DNA of 64,000 bases from Herbiconiux moechotypicola (GCF_024979255.1 NZ_JANLCN010000002.1:1-64000), one strand, 5' to 3'. Shown: positions 25,625-35,000, counted from the first letter of the stretch. Numbers and translations are program-made. Notes: generated by a model not told the origin, from the sequence alone.

Positions 25625-26665
25625 GTGGATCCGCACGAGCAACCGACCCTGGCCGACGTCGCCGAGCGCGCCGGAGTGAGCGTGGCCACGGCGTCGCGGG
25701 TGCTCACGGGTGCCCGTCCGGTGAGCGACGACCTCCAGCGTAAGGTGCGCGATGCGAGCCGCTCGCTCGGCTACCGGCGCAACACCGTGGCGAGCTCGCT
25801 GCGGCTGCAGCGCACCGAGACCGTCGGTCTCGTGCTGCCCCGCTACGCCACCAGCTTCCTCTCCGCGCTCATCGAGTCGGTCAGCACCGAGCTCGAACGC
25901 CACGAACTCTCGCTCGTGCTCCGCTACTCCGAACCCGACGCCCTGCACGACGCCGACAACATCGTCTCGCTGCTCGACCGGAGGGTCGACGGCATCATCG
26001 TGTGCCCGCCCTCGCTCGAGGTCAGCCGCGAGTCGATTCAGGCGGCGGCCTCGGTGCCGGTCGTGCAGGTGGGCCGCTTCGTCGACACCGACCGGTCGGA
26101 CTCGGTGGGGCTCGACGAAGACCGCGCGACGGCCCTGCTCGTCACGCACCTCGCCGATCGCGGTGCCACGAGCATCCGGGCCGTCGGCTTCGACGAGTCG
26201 GTGCCCGCTGACGCACGCCGACTGCAGGCGCTCGGGTCGGCGGGGGCACCCCTGGGGGTCTCGCTGGCGGCGGCGCCGTTCACCCCCGCGGTGCTCGAGG
26301 GCGGCATCCGCGCGGCCGAGCGGCTGCTCGACGAGGGCGCCCTCCCCCGAGCGATCGTCTGCGCCAACGACGACGTGGCGTCGGGTGTGCTCGCGGTGCT
26401 CCGGATGCGCGGGGTCGCGGTGCCGGGATCGGTGCAGGTCGCGAGCATGCTCGACCTCTCCCCCGGTCGTGAAGACCACTCCATCACCACGCTTCGGCAT
26501 CCGTGGCCCGAGATGGGCCGGGAGGCGGTGCGGCTGCTCGTCGACGCCGCCGCTCGCGGGAGCGACGACAGGATCGCGCGGCGGGTGAGCCTGGCGCCAC
26601 AGCTCGTGCCGGGTGGGTCGACCCTCCCCTCACCCGTCATCACCCCGCAGGAGCAGAGCGCATGA
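25625..26665 (+). CDS. LacI-family transcriptional repressor
   Basis: This 346-residue LacI/GalR-type regulator has a helix-turn-helix TLADVAERAGVSVATASRVL at the N-terminus. A hinge and a periplasmic-binding-like ligand domain follow. A TAGTGT -10 box at 25613-25618 lies 6 nt before GTG 25625, so that start (leaderless) is preferred to the GTG at 25619. It is divergent from the BMP uptake operon, with two LacI-type operators between them, and overlaps the creatininase-family gene downstream. It should repress both directions and be released by a nucleoside-like ligand. Confidence 0.87.
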   Translation: MDPHEQPTLADVAERAGVSVATASRVLTGARPVSDDLQRKVRDASRSLGYRRNTVASSLRLQRTETVGLVLPRYATSFLSALIESVSTELERHELSLVLRYSEPDALHDADNIVSLLDRRVDGIIVCPPSLEVSRESIQAAASVPVVQVGRFVDTDRSDSVGLDEDRATALLVTHLADRGATSIRAVGFDESVPADARRLQALGSAGAPLGVSLAAAPFTPAVLEGGIRAAERLLDEGALPRAIVCANDDVASGVLAVLRMRGVAVPGSVQVASMLDLSPGREDHSITTLRHPWPEMGREAVRLLVDAAARGSDDRIARRVSLAPQLVPGGSTLPSPVITPQEQSA

Positions 26666-27402
26666 TCGAGGCGTACCGCGCGGCGTGGACCGACCTGGAA
26701 GCGCACTTCGCCGGCGCGACCGCGGCAGCCGGTCTCGCCTTCCTCCCCTTCGGCGCCCTCGAGCAGCACGGCCCGCACCTCCCGCTCGGCACCGACACCG
26801 CCACGGCCTCCGCTGTCGCGCGGCGGCTGGCGGAGCGGCTCGACGGCGTGCTGCTGCCGCCTGTGCACTACGGCGACACCTGGAACAACGCCGGCTACCC
26901 CGGCACCGTGGGTCTCTCGCCCGCCACCGTCACCGCCATCGCGGTCGACCTGGGCCGGGCTCTGGTGGGTTCGGGCGCCCGCGGTCTCGTCATCGTGAAC
27001 GGCGACTGGGGCAACCGGCTGCCTCTCGCGTCGGCCGTGCGCATCCTGAACGACGAGGGCGTGCTGCCGGCGATCGCGCTCGACTACCCAGGCATGGCCG
27101 AGGCGATCGAGCTGGTGAGAGAGAGCGTTCCGGCGGCCCCCGGGCTCAACCACGCCGAAGAGGTGGAGACCTCGATCATGCTGGCACTCGAGCCGGAGCT
27201 GGTGCGCCGGGAGCGGTTCGTGGCGGAGTATCCCGAGTTCCCGAGCGACTTCGGGGTGCGGCCGATGCAGCTGCACGGGTTCTCGGCGTCGGGGGTGTTC
27301 GGCGACCCGGCGACGGCGTCGGCCGAGAAGGGCCAGGCCATCCTGGGCGCGACCGTCGAGGGGTCGCTCGCGGTGCTCGCCGACTTCATCCGGGGTCTCT
27401 GA
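26662..27402 (+). CDS. creatininase-family amidohydrolase with altered metal motif
   Basis: This 246-residue creatininase-fold protein has Glu34, His36 and Asp45 (LEQHGPHLPLGTD), which match the first metal-ligand positions of the family, and HAEEVETSIML replaces the usual HAGExETS. The second metal motif, usually NGHGGN or NGHYEN, reads NGDWGN here (Asp115), so one His ligand is replaced by Asp. The family hydrolyses cyclic amides or formamides. ATG overlaps the LacI stop (ATGA), tying it to the regulator and so to the uptake cluster. The chemistry is uncertain. Confidence 0.8.
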   Translation: MIEAYRAAWTDLEAHFAGATAAAGLAFLPFGALEQHGPHLPLGTDTATASAVARRLAERLDGVLLPPVHYGDTWNNAGYPGTVGLSPATVTAIAVDLGRALVGSGARGLVIVNGDWGNRLPLASAVRILNDEGVLPAIALDYPGMAEAIELVRESVPAAPGLNHAEEVETSIMLALEPELVRRERFVAEYPEFPSDFGVRPMQLHGFSASGVFGDPATASAEKGQAILGATVEGSLAVLADFIRGL

Positions 27403-27426
27403 CCGGCTCGTTGCGGGCTCGCCCGC

Positions 27427-28836
27427 TCAGGCGTCGTAGTTCTGGATCGACCCGCCGTGGCTGCGGTCGGTCAGTCGCGCCAGGCGCGGCTGCAGCTCTG
27501 CCACGACCGCGGGCACGTCGACCGTGAGCAGCTGCTTGCCGCGCATGAGCACGCGGCCGTCGACGATGGTGGTGTCGATGTCGTTCGAGCGGGCGCTGTA
27601 GACAAGGGTGTTCGCGAGGTCGTGCACCGGTCGCGTGCGCGGCTCGGAGAGGTCGACGAGCACGAGGTCGGCGCGGTAGCCCGGGGCGATGCGCCCCACC
27701 GAGGAGCCGAGCTGCACCGCTTGGGCGCTCTGGGTCGTGGCGTGCTGCAGCAGCTCGCGCGAGGTCAGCCAGGAGTTGTCGTTCTCGGTGGCCTTCTGCA
27801 CGAAGGCCATGTAGGTCATCGACTCCCACACGTCGAGGGTGTTGTTCGAGGCGGCGCCGTCGGTGGCGAGCCCCACCGGCACCCCGCCCGAGCGCAGCAG
27901 GCGCACCGGCGTGGTCTCAAGTCCGTTCTTGAGGTAGCCCTTCGGCCCACTGCCGATGCCGACCCGGCCCTCGGCGGCCGCCGGTGCGAGTAGCGGGATG
28001 TCCTCCGGCACGATGCCGATGCCGTGGGCGATGAGGGTCTTGCCGTCGAGCAGGCCGGTGCGGTGCAGCACGCCGATGGGGGTGGCGCCATGGCGCTCGC
28101 GGCTGTGGACGGTCTGCGAGCGGCCCTCGGAGGCGTGGATGTGCACGAGCAGGTCGTGCTCCTGGGCCGCGCGGGCGGTGCGCTCGAGGTCGTCGTCGGT
28201 GACGGTGTAGGGAGCGTGCGGGGCGAGCGCGGTCGTGATGCGGCCGCCGGCGGCGCCGTTCCAGCTCGTGGCGAACTCGAGCGAGCGCTCCAGCCCGGCC
28301 TGGCCGTCGGAGGAGAAGTAGGTCGAGCCGAGCACGCCGCGGAGGCCGGTCTCGTCGGTGACCCGGGCGATGCGGTCCATGCTGAAGTAGTGGTCGGCGA
28401 AGGTCGTGACACCGCTGCGGATCATCTCGGCCGCGGCGAGGCGGGCCGCGAGTTCCACGTCGTCGGCGGTGAGGTTCACCTCCATCGGCCAGATGAACTC
28501 GTTGAACCAGCGCTCGGGCTCGATGTCTTCGGCGGCGCCCCGGAACATCACCATGGGCGTGTGCGTGTGGCAGTTGATGAAGCCGGGCATCGCCACGAGG
28601 CCGGTGGCGTCGATCGTCTCCCGCGCCGGGGGAGTGACCGGTGCACCCGCGGCGTCGCGCGTCTCGCGCGCGTCCAGCACCGCGTCGATCGCGCCGTCGC
28701 GGACGACGATCACCCGGTCGGTCTCGAACGACACCGCCCCCGCGTCGTCATGCACGAGCACTGTCGCCCCCGTGATGACGAGATCGGCGGGCGGAAGCGA
28801 CGCGACCTGCGCCGCCGAGTCAGAACGAGAAGCCAT
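27427..28836 (-). CDS. amidohydrolase, MTA/SAH-deaminase-like (MtaD/SsnA group)
   Basis: This 469-residue ATZ/TRZ-type amidohydrolase has HxH in NCHTHTPMVMFRG, HIHASEG with His and catalytic Glu, and a later His in LIAHGIGI. The metal and active-site Asp is in LATDGAASNN. The HASE and TDGAASNN pair is typical of S-adenosylhomocysteine/methylthioadenosine/adenosine deaminases, which release ammonia from the purine ring. It ends convergent to the creatininase-family gene 24 bp away and probably deaminates imported or salvaged nucleosides. AGGA lies just before the ATG. An 8-bp tandem repeat lies 40-86 bp upstream. Confidence 0.85.
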   Translation of the reverse strand: MASRSDSAAQVASLPPADLVITGATVLVHDDAGAVSFETDRVIVVRDGAIDAVLDARETRDAAGAPVTPPARETIDATGLVAMPGFINCHTHTPMVMFRGAAEDIEPERWFNEFIWPMEVNLTADDVELAARLAAAEMIRSGVTTFADHYFSMDRIARVTDETGLRGVLGSTYFSSDGQAGLERSLEFATSWNGAAGGRITTALAPHAPYTVTDDDLERTARAAQEHDLLVHIHASEGRSQTVHSRERHGATPIGVLHRTGLLDGKTLIAHGIGIVPEDIPLLAPAAAEGRVGIGSGPKGYLKNGLETTPVRLLRSGGVPVGLATDGAASNNTLDVWESMTYMAFVQKATENDNSWLTSRELLQHATTQSAQAVQLGSSVGRIAPGYRADLVLVDLSEPRTRPVHDLANTLVYSARSNDIDTTIVDGRVLMRGKQLLTVDVPAVVAELQPRLARLTDRSHGGSIQNYDA

Positions 28837-28875
28837 ACGTCCTATTCTCCGCGACCCGGAGCCGCACCCGAGCGC

Positions 28876-28922
28876 ACCGGCCTACCGGCCTACCGGCCTA
28901 CCGGCCTACCGGCCTACCGGCC
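28876..28922. repeat. 8-bp tandem repeat (ACCGGCCT)n
   Basis: Five full copies of ACCGGCCT followed by a partial copy. It lies between the start of the MtaD-like gene and the end of the Abi-like pseudogene, so copy number could change the distance to promoter elements of the former. Perfect short repeats of this kind expand and contract by slippage. Confidence 0.95.
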
Positions 28923-28931
28923 AGGCGTCGC

Positions 28932-29603
28932 TCAGGGTTGAGGTCGAAGCGCGAGAACCCTCCGCACACGATCGAGGTCCTTCAAGGCGAGAGCAGCCCC
29001 GGGGTTGATGCTGCGCAACAGCAGGGTGGTGTCTTTGAGCCGCCTGGCGTGTTGGACCCGGAAGGTCTGCTCGTGGTGGCCGACCCGATTGCGGAGTCGT
29101 CGCAGCCGCTCGAGCGCAAGCCCGACCGCATATCCGTCTTCGACACCGGCGGGGAGGCCCGCCGGGAGATGAGACTGCCAGCTCTTGGTCAAGTCGGGGG
29201 TCAGCCCGGGAAAGGCGGCACTCAGTCCGTGGGTCCAGAGATTCTCTCGTCCACTCCGACCAGACCCGCGCCGGCTGCGTTGGGTGGGCGGATCGACAGG
29301 AACAGATAGACGAGGCTTCCGAATTCGAGCTGCGCGACACGATCGTCCAGCACCACGGGAGCCTTGTGTCGGGGATGTGTCGGGCCAGTCGCGCAGCGTG
29401 CGATCCACCGCATGACGGACGATCGCTTCCGTGTAAGCCAAGACCTCGTACCAAGCGGAGCTGAGCGACACCTGCCACGCGTAGAGCGCCGCTAGCGCAG
29501 GTCTGCTGACATCAGCTGGCGTGGTGTTCGCGGCCCGGGCCCATTCCCCAGCGTAAGTCGCCAGGCGGGCGTCGTTCATCGCAGCAATCAGTCTCTGCGG
29601 CAC
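28932..29603 (-). pseudogene. Abi-like protein (Abi_2 family), double frameshift
   Basis: The start (GTG 29603, with AAAGGGG upstream) and the N-terminus ARLATYAGEWARAANTT...SAWYEVLAYTEAIVRHAVDR are in one frame. The middle (PVVLDDRVAQLEFGSLVYLFL) is in another. From ENLWTHGLSAAFPG to RLRRLRNRVGHHEQ the frame returns. Together these are the conserved blocks of Abi-like proteins, in particular the C-terminal RNR-H HEP-type RNase motif (RLRNRVGHHE). Two compensating indels therefore garble about 70 middle residues. Members of the family are linked to abortive phage infection. It lies 3' of tRNA-Ser(TGA). Confidence 0.72.
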
Positions 29604-29625
29604 TCTGCTTCCCCTTTGAAACAGC

Positions 29626-29652
29626 GAAAGCCCCACCTGATGTGGGGCTTTC
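29626..29652. terminator. strong hairpin terminator
   Basis: Perfect 11-bp stem: GAAAGCCCCAC at 29626-29636 pairs with GTGGGGCTTTC at 29642-29652 around a 5-nt loop, with a TTT run on each strand so it can work in both directions. It stands just upstream of the Abi-like gene and downstream of tRNA-Ser(TGA). Confidence 0.75.
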
Positions 29653-29687
29653 ACACTAATAACGAACAGATCCTGCCTGCCGTTGTT

Positions 29688-29724
29688 CACGACAAGAATA
29701 GCACGCGGTGTGTATCTTGTCGTG
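29688..29724. repeat. inverted repeat followed by T-run
   Basis: CACGACAAG (29688-29696) and CTTGTCGTG (29716-29724) are perfect 9-bp arms around 19 nt; five T follow on the plus strand. It may be a second terminator or the remains of an integration event at the tRNA 3' flank. Confidence 0.5.
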
Positions 29725-29789
29725 TTTTTCTCAGGAATTAAGGCGAGCTCGGTCGGGACGGACGAGAACCGTGGTGGTGCGCAGTATGG

Positions 29790-29874
29790 CGGAGGGCGTG
29801 GGATTCGAACCCACGAGACATTTCTGCCCACCAGTTTTCAAGACTGGCTCCATCGGCCGCTCGGACAGCCCTCC
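29790..29874 (-). tRNA. tRNA-Ser(TGA)
   Basis: Read from 29874 on the minus strand, this 85-nt tRNA has acceptor stem GGAGGGC/GCCCTCC and anticodon arm CCAGT-CTTGAAA-ACTGG (anticodon TGA). It also has a long variable arm and T-loop GTTCGAATC. The discriminator base is G and CCA is not encoded. serS lies 2 kb away. Confidence 0.96.
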
Positions 29875-30018
29875 TTGCGCCTAACTTTAGGGCACATTGC
29901 TGATCCCTCTCGCGACTCGGCATGGCCGAGCAGCGTCGAGGTGCGAGACGGTCCGCCGCCGGGCGGTTACGATTCACCTGATCGGCCACCGTGGGCCGTA
30001 GGGGTGTCAGGGGCAATC

Positions 30019-30282
30019 ATGGCGTCGGCCACATCGCGGGAGATGAAGTACGCAGCACCCGGGGAGAAGTATCCGGGCAAGACGCTGAGCACCATGGGAG
30101 TGATCTTCGTCTTCTTGGTCAGCCCTGTCGGCATCGTGTTGTGCATCATCGCCCTGGTCAAGTCACGCGAGGCCGGCTACAAGAACAGTCGCGCCTTGAG
30201 CGGGCTGATCCTGGGCAGCCTCCTGTTCCTCCTGGGCGTCGCGCTCGCCTTCGCCAGCGTTGCGGGCTACGGGAGCGCGTAG
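30019..30282 (+). CDS. small two-helix membrane protein
   Basis: This 87-residue protein has two hydrophobic segments (about 26-45 and 60-80) separated by a basic loop (KSREAGYKNSR). This is the look of small DUF4190-like actinobacterial membrane proteins. The ATG at 30019 follows CAGGGGCAA. A frame extending further upstream through the tRNA is not protein-like and was not used. Function unknown. Confidence 0.65.
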   Translation: MASATSREMKYAAPGEKYPGKTLSTMGVIFVFLVSPVGIVLCIIALVKSREAGYKNSRALSGLILGSLLFLLGVALAFASVAGYGSA

Positions 30283-30361
30283 ATACGTTCGCCGGGGTTC
30301 CGCTGCGCGCGGGGGTGGCCTACTCTGAGCGGCACGAGTATCCGTGGGGACGGAGAGGCGC

Positions 30362-30847
30362 ATGACCGAAGACGACGGGCGACAGGGCGGAGTGAGCCGC
30401 CGCACGGTGGTGACGGCGGGAGCGTGGGCGCTGCCGGTGATCGCGGTGGCGGTCGGAGCGCCGGCCGCGGCGGCGAGCACGACCGGCGGTGTGTTGTATG
30501 TGACCGGGAACGCGTTCGGCGGTGCCGGCATCTTCTTGAGCGGGTCGAACTACAACGGGTTCGGTGCCAGCGGTGACTATGCGCCGGGTGAGGTGACCAT
30601 CACGTTCGTGCTTCCTGAGGGGGTGGAGTTCACCGTGGACTCCCCCGACCTGTGGCTGGTGACGGTCACCGACAACGTCGTCACCATCTCCAACGGCGCC
30701 GCGCTCACCCCGAGCGAGACCGGCGATCTCGGAGACTTCTCGATCACCGGCGACTTCGCCCAGGGCAGCACCTACGACGTGAGCTCGGCGCCGCCGGGGC
30801 TCGACGTGCAGTACGTGGGCAACGTGGGCGGTGGAGTGTTCGCCTGA
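30362..30847 (+). CDS. Tat-exported secreted protein of unknown function
   Basis: This 161-residue protein has a twin-arginine signal (VSRRTVVTAGAWALPVIAVA) and an AxA cleavage site about residue 38. A mature part of alternating beta strands, rich in Gly, Val and Thr, follows without cysteines (FLSGSNYNGFGASGDYAPG). It looks like a small all-beta surface or secreted protein. GGAGAGG lies before the ATG. I do not recognise a family. It stands alone between a small membrane protein and the convergent HAD gene. Confidence 0.75.
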   Translation: MTEDDGRQGGVSRRTVVTAGAWALPVIAVAVGAPAAAASTTGGVLYVTGNAFGGAGIFLSGSNYNGFGASGDYAPGEVTITFVLPEGVEFTVDSPDLWLVTVTDNVVTISNGAALTPSETGDLGDFSITGDFAQGSTYDVSSAPPGLDVQYVGNVGGGVFA

Positions 30848-30885
30848 GCGAAGGATGCGCGTCGCGACCGGATGCGCGCAGCCGC

Positions 30886-31695
30886 TCAGAGGGTGGCGAG
30901 CACCTGGGCCACGCCGTCGTCGTCGATGGAGGCGGTGACCTCGGTGGCGACCGCGAGCACGTCGTCGGGCGACTGCGCCATCGCGACGGCGCGGCCCTGG
31001 GCGCCCGCCCAGCGGAACATGTCGATGTCGTTGCGGCCGTCGCCCACCGCCATCACCCTGGAGCGCGGAACGCCGAGGATATCGCGCACCCGCTCGAGCC
31101 CGGTGGCCTTGTTCACGCCGTCGGGGGCGATGTCGAGCCAGGCGGTCCAGCCGATGGAGTAGCTCACGCGGTGCAGGCCCATGCGCTCCACCACGGCGAG
31201 GAAGTCCTCCATGTCGTGGCCGGGCGAGATGACCACCACGCGGGTCGCCTCCACCTGCTGCAGCTCGTCGAAGCTCACCAGGGTGTTGCCCTCGCCGAGC
31301 ACCGTCTCGGGAAAGGCCTCGGTGTGCAGGAACTGCCCGTTCGAGTCCTCCACAGCGAACAGCGCCTCGGTGAGGTGTGAACGGATGCGCGTGAGCACGG
31401 GGCCCGGATCGAACGTCTCGATGTGGAACGAGCGGTAACCGAGCGGCGCCTCGGGGTCGCGGATGAGCGTGACCGCACCGTTCGCGCACACGACATAGCG
31501 CGGTGTGATGCCGAGACGGTCGAGCACGGGCAGGGTGGAGCCCACCGAGCGCCCGGTGGCGAGCATGACCTCGTTGCCGTCGGCGACGACGCGGCGCACC
31601 TCGGCGCCGACGATGTCGCTCAGCGTGCCGTCTTCGTGCAGCACCGTGCCGTCGATGTCGAGCGCCACCAGCCAGCCGGGCGCCTCGACGCTCAC
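30886..31695 (-). CDS. HAD-superfamily hydrolase, Cof-like (IIB)
   Basis: This 269-residue Cof-type phosphatase has motif [10 protein letters not shown], motif II ATGRS, and motif [13 protein letters not shown] with the family C2 cap between them. Such enzymes dephosphorylate sugar phosphates and cofactors with loose specificity. The ATG overlaps the serS stop (ATGA), so it is the second gene of a serS operon, a pairing commonly conserved in this group of bacteria. Confidence 0.87.
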   Translation of the reverse strand: MSVEAPGWLVALDIDGTVLHEDGTLSDIVGAEVRRVVADGNEVMLATGRSVGSTLPVLDRLGITPRYVVCANGAVTLIRDPEAPLGYRSFHIETFDPGPVLTRIRSHLTEALFAVEDSNGQFLHTEAFPETVLGEGNTLVSFDELQQVEATRVVVISPGHDMEDFLAVVERMGLHRVSYSIGWTAWLDIAPDGVNKATGLERVRDILGVPRSRVMAVGDGRNDIDMFRWAGAQGRAVAMAQSPDDVLAVATEVTASIDDDGVAQVLATL

Positions 31696-32954
31696 GGGGC
31701 CTCGATCAGCTCGAGCCCGCCGAGGTAGGGCCTCAGCACCTCGGGCACCACCACGGTGCCGTCGGCCTGCTGGTGGGTCTCGAGCAGGGCGACGATCCAG
31801 CGCGTGGTGGCCAGCGTGCCGTTGAGCGTGGCGACGGGAGCCGTCTTGCCCGACTCGGTGCGGTAGCGGGTGTCGAGCCGGCGCGCCTGGTAGGTGGTGC
31901 AGTTCGAGGTGGAGGTGAGCTCGCGGTAGGTCTCCTGCGTGGGAACCCAGGCCTCGGTGTCGAACTTGCGCGCGGCACTCGACCCGAGGTCGCCGGCCGC
32001 CACGTCGATGACCCGGTAGCGCAGGCCCAGGTCGCTGAGCATGCCCTCCTGGTAGCCGAGCAGCGCCTCGTGCTCGGCCTCGGCGTTCTCGGGCAGCACG
32101 TAGCTGAACATCTCGAGCTTGTTGAACTGGTGCACGCGCAGGATGCCGCGGGTGTCTTTGCCGTGCGACCCGGCCTCGCGGCGGTAGCAGGTCGACCAGC
32201 CGGCGTAGCGCTTGGGCCCGGTGGACAGGTCGAGGATCTCGCCCATGTGGAACCCGGCGAGCGCCACCTCGCTCGTGCCGGTGAGGAACAGCTCGTCGGC
32301 CTCGAGGTAGTACACCTCGTCGGCGTGCTCGCCGAGGAAGCCCGTGCCGTCCATGGTCTCGGGGCGCACCAGCGTGGGCGTGATGAGCGGGGTGAAGCCG
32401 GCGGCCAGGGCGCGGTCGAGCGCGAGGTTCATGAGGGCGAGCTCGAGGCGCGCACCGACCCCGGTGAGGAAGTAGAAGCGGGCACCCGACACCTTCGCGC
32501 CGCGCGCCAGGTCGAACAGCTTGAGCGACTCGCCGAGCTCGACGTGGTCGCGCGGCTCGAAATCGAAGGTGGGCATCTCGCCCACCTCGCGGAGCGTGAC
32601 GAAGTTCTCTTCTCCGCCCTCGGGCACGCCCTCGATGACGATGTTCTGAATCTGGCGGGCGGTCTCGGTGAACGCGCCCTCCGCATCCGTCACCCTCTGG
32701 TTGGCGGTCTTCACCTGGGCGGCCAGCTGTTGGGCCTGGGCGACGAGGGCCTTCTTCTCGTCTTTGGGGGCCGACGCCACCTGCTTGCCGAAGGCGTTCT
32801 GCTCGGCTCGCAGCCGCTCGAACTCGCCGATGGCGGCGCGTCGCTCGGTGTCGGCGGCGATGGCCGCATCGACCAGGGCGAGAGAGGAGCCACGCGCCCT
32901 CTGCGAGTCGCGGACGACGTCGGGGTTCTCGCGCAGGAGCAGGGGATCGATCAC
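31692..32954 (-). CDS. serS: seryl-tRNA synthetase
   Basis: This 420-residue class II synthetase charges tRNA-Ser. The N-terminal coiled-coil arm (about 30-100), which grips the long variable arm of tRNA-Ser, is present. The core motifs are [14 protein letters not shown] (motif 2), the FTETAR loop region and [16 protein letters not shown] (motif 3). The GTG start is 7 nt behind a TAGACT -10 box (32962-32967 on the opposite strand), giving a leaderless mRNA. Both tRNA-Ser genes in the window lie on the same strand. Confidence 0.97.
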   Translation of the reverse strand: MIDPLLLRENPDVVRDSQRARGSSLALVDAAIAADTERRAAIGEFERLRAEQNAFGKQVASAPKDEKKALVAQAQQLAAQVKTANQRVTDAEGAFTETARQIQNIVIEGVPEGGEENFVTLREVGEMPTFDFEPRDHVELGESLKLFDLARGAKVSGARFYFLTGVGARLELALMNLALDRALAAGFTPLITPTLVRPETMDGTGFLGEHADEVYYLEADELFLTGTSEVALAGFHMGEILDLSTGPKRYAGWSTCYRREAGSHGKDTRGILRVHQFNKLEMFSYVLPENAEAEHEALLGYQEGMLSDLGLRYRVIDVAAGDLGSSAARKFDTEAWVPTQETYRELTSTSNCTTYQARRLDTRYRTESGKTAPVATLNGTLATTRWIVALLETHQQADGTVVVPEVLRPYLGGLELIEAP

Positions 32955-33054
32955 GCCCGACAGTCTACTTCGTGGCTCTCGCCGCACTCGCGGCCGACCA
33001 CAAGCTGTGGAGAGGTACGTTATGCCTGGGACTTGTGCAGGAGGGGTGGATCCG

Positions 33055-34104
33055 ATGGCTGACGAGACGGCCGGCCCGGCGGGCGACAGGCACGCCGCGA
33101 TCGTGGTCAACCCCGTGAAGGTCGACGCCGAGAAACTGCGGCGCCTCGTGGAGGCCGCCGAGGAGCAGTCGGGCTGGGCACCCACCCGCTGGTACGAGAC
33201 CACCGTCGAAGACGCGGGTGACGAGGTGACCCGCCGCGCGATCGCGGAGGGCGCCACCGTGGTGATGGCCGCGGGCGGAGACGGCACCGTGCGCGCGGTG
33301 GCGGAGGGCCTGCGCGGCTCGGGCGTGCCCCTCGGCCTGCTGCCCGTGGGCACCGGCAACCTGCTCGCCCGCAACCTCGGCCTCACGCTCACCAACGTTG
33401 AGCAGGCCATCGGCACGGTGTTCACCGGCACCGAACGCGCCATCGACGTGGGCGTCGCGCACTACACGCGCGAAGACGGGTCGGCCGGCGAGAACGTCTT
33501 CCTCGTCATGGCGGGCCTCGGGCTCGACGCGAAGATGATCGCGAAGACCAACACCAGGCTCAAGAAGGCCGTCGGCTGGCTCGCCTACGTCGATGGCATC
33601 GGGCGCGCGCTGCCCGAGCTCAAGCCGGTGAAGCTGCGGTTCAGCCGCGACGGCGGGCCGTGGAAGTCGACGACGGCGCACACGGTCATCGTGGGCAACT
33701 GCGGGGTGCTGCCCGGCGGCATCCTGCTGATTCCGGATGCGCGGCCCGACGACGGACTGCTCGACGTGGTGGCGCTGCGGCCGCAGGGCTGGTTCGGCTG
33801 GGTCAAGGTGTGGAACAAGATCGCCTTCGAGAACGGCGTGCTGCGCAAGTCGGCGGCGGGCCGGCGCATCATCGACCTCAACCACGACGTGCGCTCGGTG
33901 CGCTACAGCACCGCCCGGGAGTTCGAGCTCACGCTCGACGGCACCGAGGACATCCAGCTCGACGGTGACGCCTGGGGCCGCGCGACGGCCGTGCACACCT
34001 GGGTCGACCCGGGTGCGCTCCACGTGCGCGTGCCGCACGGCAGCACCGGCGAGCTCACCGGCGCGGCGAGCAGCGAGCTCGACGCCGCCGCCCCCGCGGC
34101 CTAG
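33055..34104 (+). CDS. diacylglycerol kinase / lipid kinase family protein
   Basis: This 349-residue protein has the YegS/DgkB catalytic fold: IVVNPVKV, the nucleotide loop [15 protein letters not shown] and [15 protein letters not shown], then the C-terminal beta domain. It should phosphorylate diacylglycerol or a related lipid at the inner membrane face. GGAGGGG precedes the ATG. It is divergent from serS and convergent with the LysR-like gene. Confidence 0.88.
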   Translation: MADETAGPAGDRHAAIVVNPVKVDAEKLRRLVEAAEEQSGWAPTRWYETTVEDAGDEVTRRAIAEGATVVMAAGGDGTVRAVAEGLRGSGVPLGLLPVGTGNLLARNLGLTLTNVEQAIGTVFTGTERAIDVGVAHYTREDGSAGENVFLVMAGLGLDAKMIAKTNTRLKKAVGWLAYVDGIGRALPELKPVKLRFSRDGGPWKSTTAHTVIVGNCGVLPGGILLIPDARPDDGLLDVVALRPQGWFGWVKVWNKIAFENGVLRKSAAGRRIIDLNHDVRSVRYSTAREFELTLDGTEDIQLDGDAWGRATAVHTWVDPGALHVRVPHGSTGELTGAASSELDAAAPAA

Positions 34105-34125
34105 TCGGCGGACGCCGCCACCCGC

Positions 34126-34944
34126 TCAGCGCCCGCGGCCCCTCCCGCGCCCTCGGGCCGCGGGAGGGCGAGGACGCTTCTTCGATGACGGGGAGCCGCC
34201 ACCGGACGCCTTCTGCTTCTTCGACCCCCCACCGCCGGCGGCCGCGGCGGCCCGCGCCTCCGCCGCCCGCGCCTTGGCGGCGGCGGTCGGCTTCTGCGCC
34301 GACGCCGCCGCGATCGCCGCCGTCGTCTCCGCCCCGCGCGTGCTGTTCGTGGTGCGCCCGCGCACCACCCCCACGAAGTCGTCCACCATCGCCGCCCGGT
34401 CCTCGCCCAGACCCCGCCGCCACACCAGCGCCACGCGCCGTCGCCACGGCTCCGCGTCGGCCTCGTCGAGCGCCCGCGCCACCACGTCGCGCCGCGAGAA
34501 GGCGCGCGCCACGGCCTTCGGCAGCACGAGGTACCCGACCCCGGCCGCCACCAGCTCCACCGCCGCCGCGACGTCGTCACCCGGCTCCAGCATCCCGAGC
34601 CCGGGCGCCCCGTTCTCGCGGTCGACCCGCGCCAGCTCCTCGAACGCCCCGAACGACACCGTCTCGAGCAGGGTCGCCTCGTGCTCCTTCGGCAGCACCA
34701 CCACGGGCTCCTCGGTGTAGAGCGGGATGGCGTGCAGCTGCGACGCTGCGCCGGCCGAGAGCGGCAGCCTCACCAGGGCGACGTCGAGCTCGTCGGCGGC
34801 GAGCATCCGTTCGGCCTCGGCGGTGGCGTCGAGGTAGGAGGCCAGCGGATGCGCGTGGGCCGGGTCGTCGGGAAACCGCTCGTCCCAGATGCGCAGCCAC
34901 TTCGCCGGCATCACACCGGGCGCGAACGCGAGTCGGAGTCGCAT
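34126..34944 (-). CDS. LysR-type substrate-binding domain without a DNA-binding domain, basic tail
   Basis: This 272-residue protein begins directly in a periplasmic-binding-like LysR sensor domain (MRLRLAFAPGVMPAKWL to about residue 190) and lacks the N-terminal helix-turn-helix. From about residue 205 it ends in a low-complexity Ala/Gly/Lys/Arg/Pro tail that could bind nucleic acid. GGAGGAA lies before the ATG, so the missing HTH is not a start-site error. It is divergent from a DUF5997 gene, an arrangement I recall as conserved in actinobacteria. The function is unknown; a cofactor-sensing DNA- or RNA-binding protein is possible. Confidence 0.72.
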   Translation of the reverse strand: MRLRLAFAPGVMPAKWLRIWDERFPDDPAHAHPLASYLDATAEAERMLAADELDVALVRLPLSAGAASQLHAIPLYTEEPVVVLPKEHEATLLETVSFGAFEELARVDRENGAPGLGMLEPGDDVAAAVELVAAGVGYLVLPKAVARAFSRRDVVARALDEADAEPWRRRVALVWRRGLGEDRAAMVDDFVGVVRGRTTNSTRGAETTAAIAAASAQKPTAAAKARAAEARAAAAAGGGGSKKQKASGGGSPSSKKRPRPPAARGRGRGRGR

Positions 34945-35000
34945 CGGCCGTTCCTCCCGTCGCTCAGCCACCACCCTACTCACCCGGCTACGCTGTGCAG

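Noticed and set aside
29683-30018. N-terminal extension of the small membrane protein gene through the tRNA
   Set aside because: The extension translates tRNA-Ser(TGA) and flanking DNA; ATG 30019 has a ribosome-binding box and begins the conserved-looking part.
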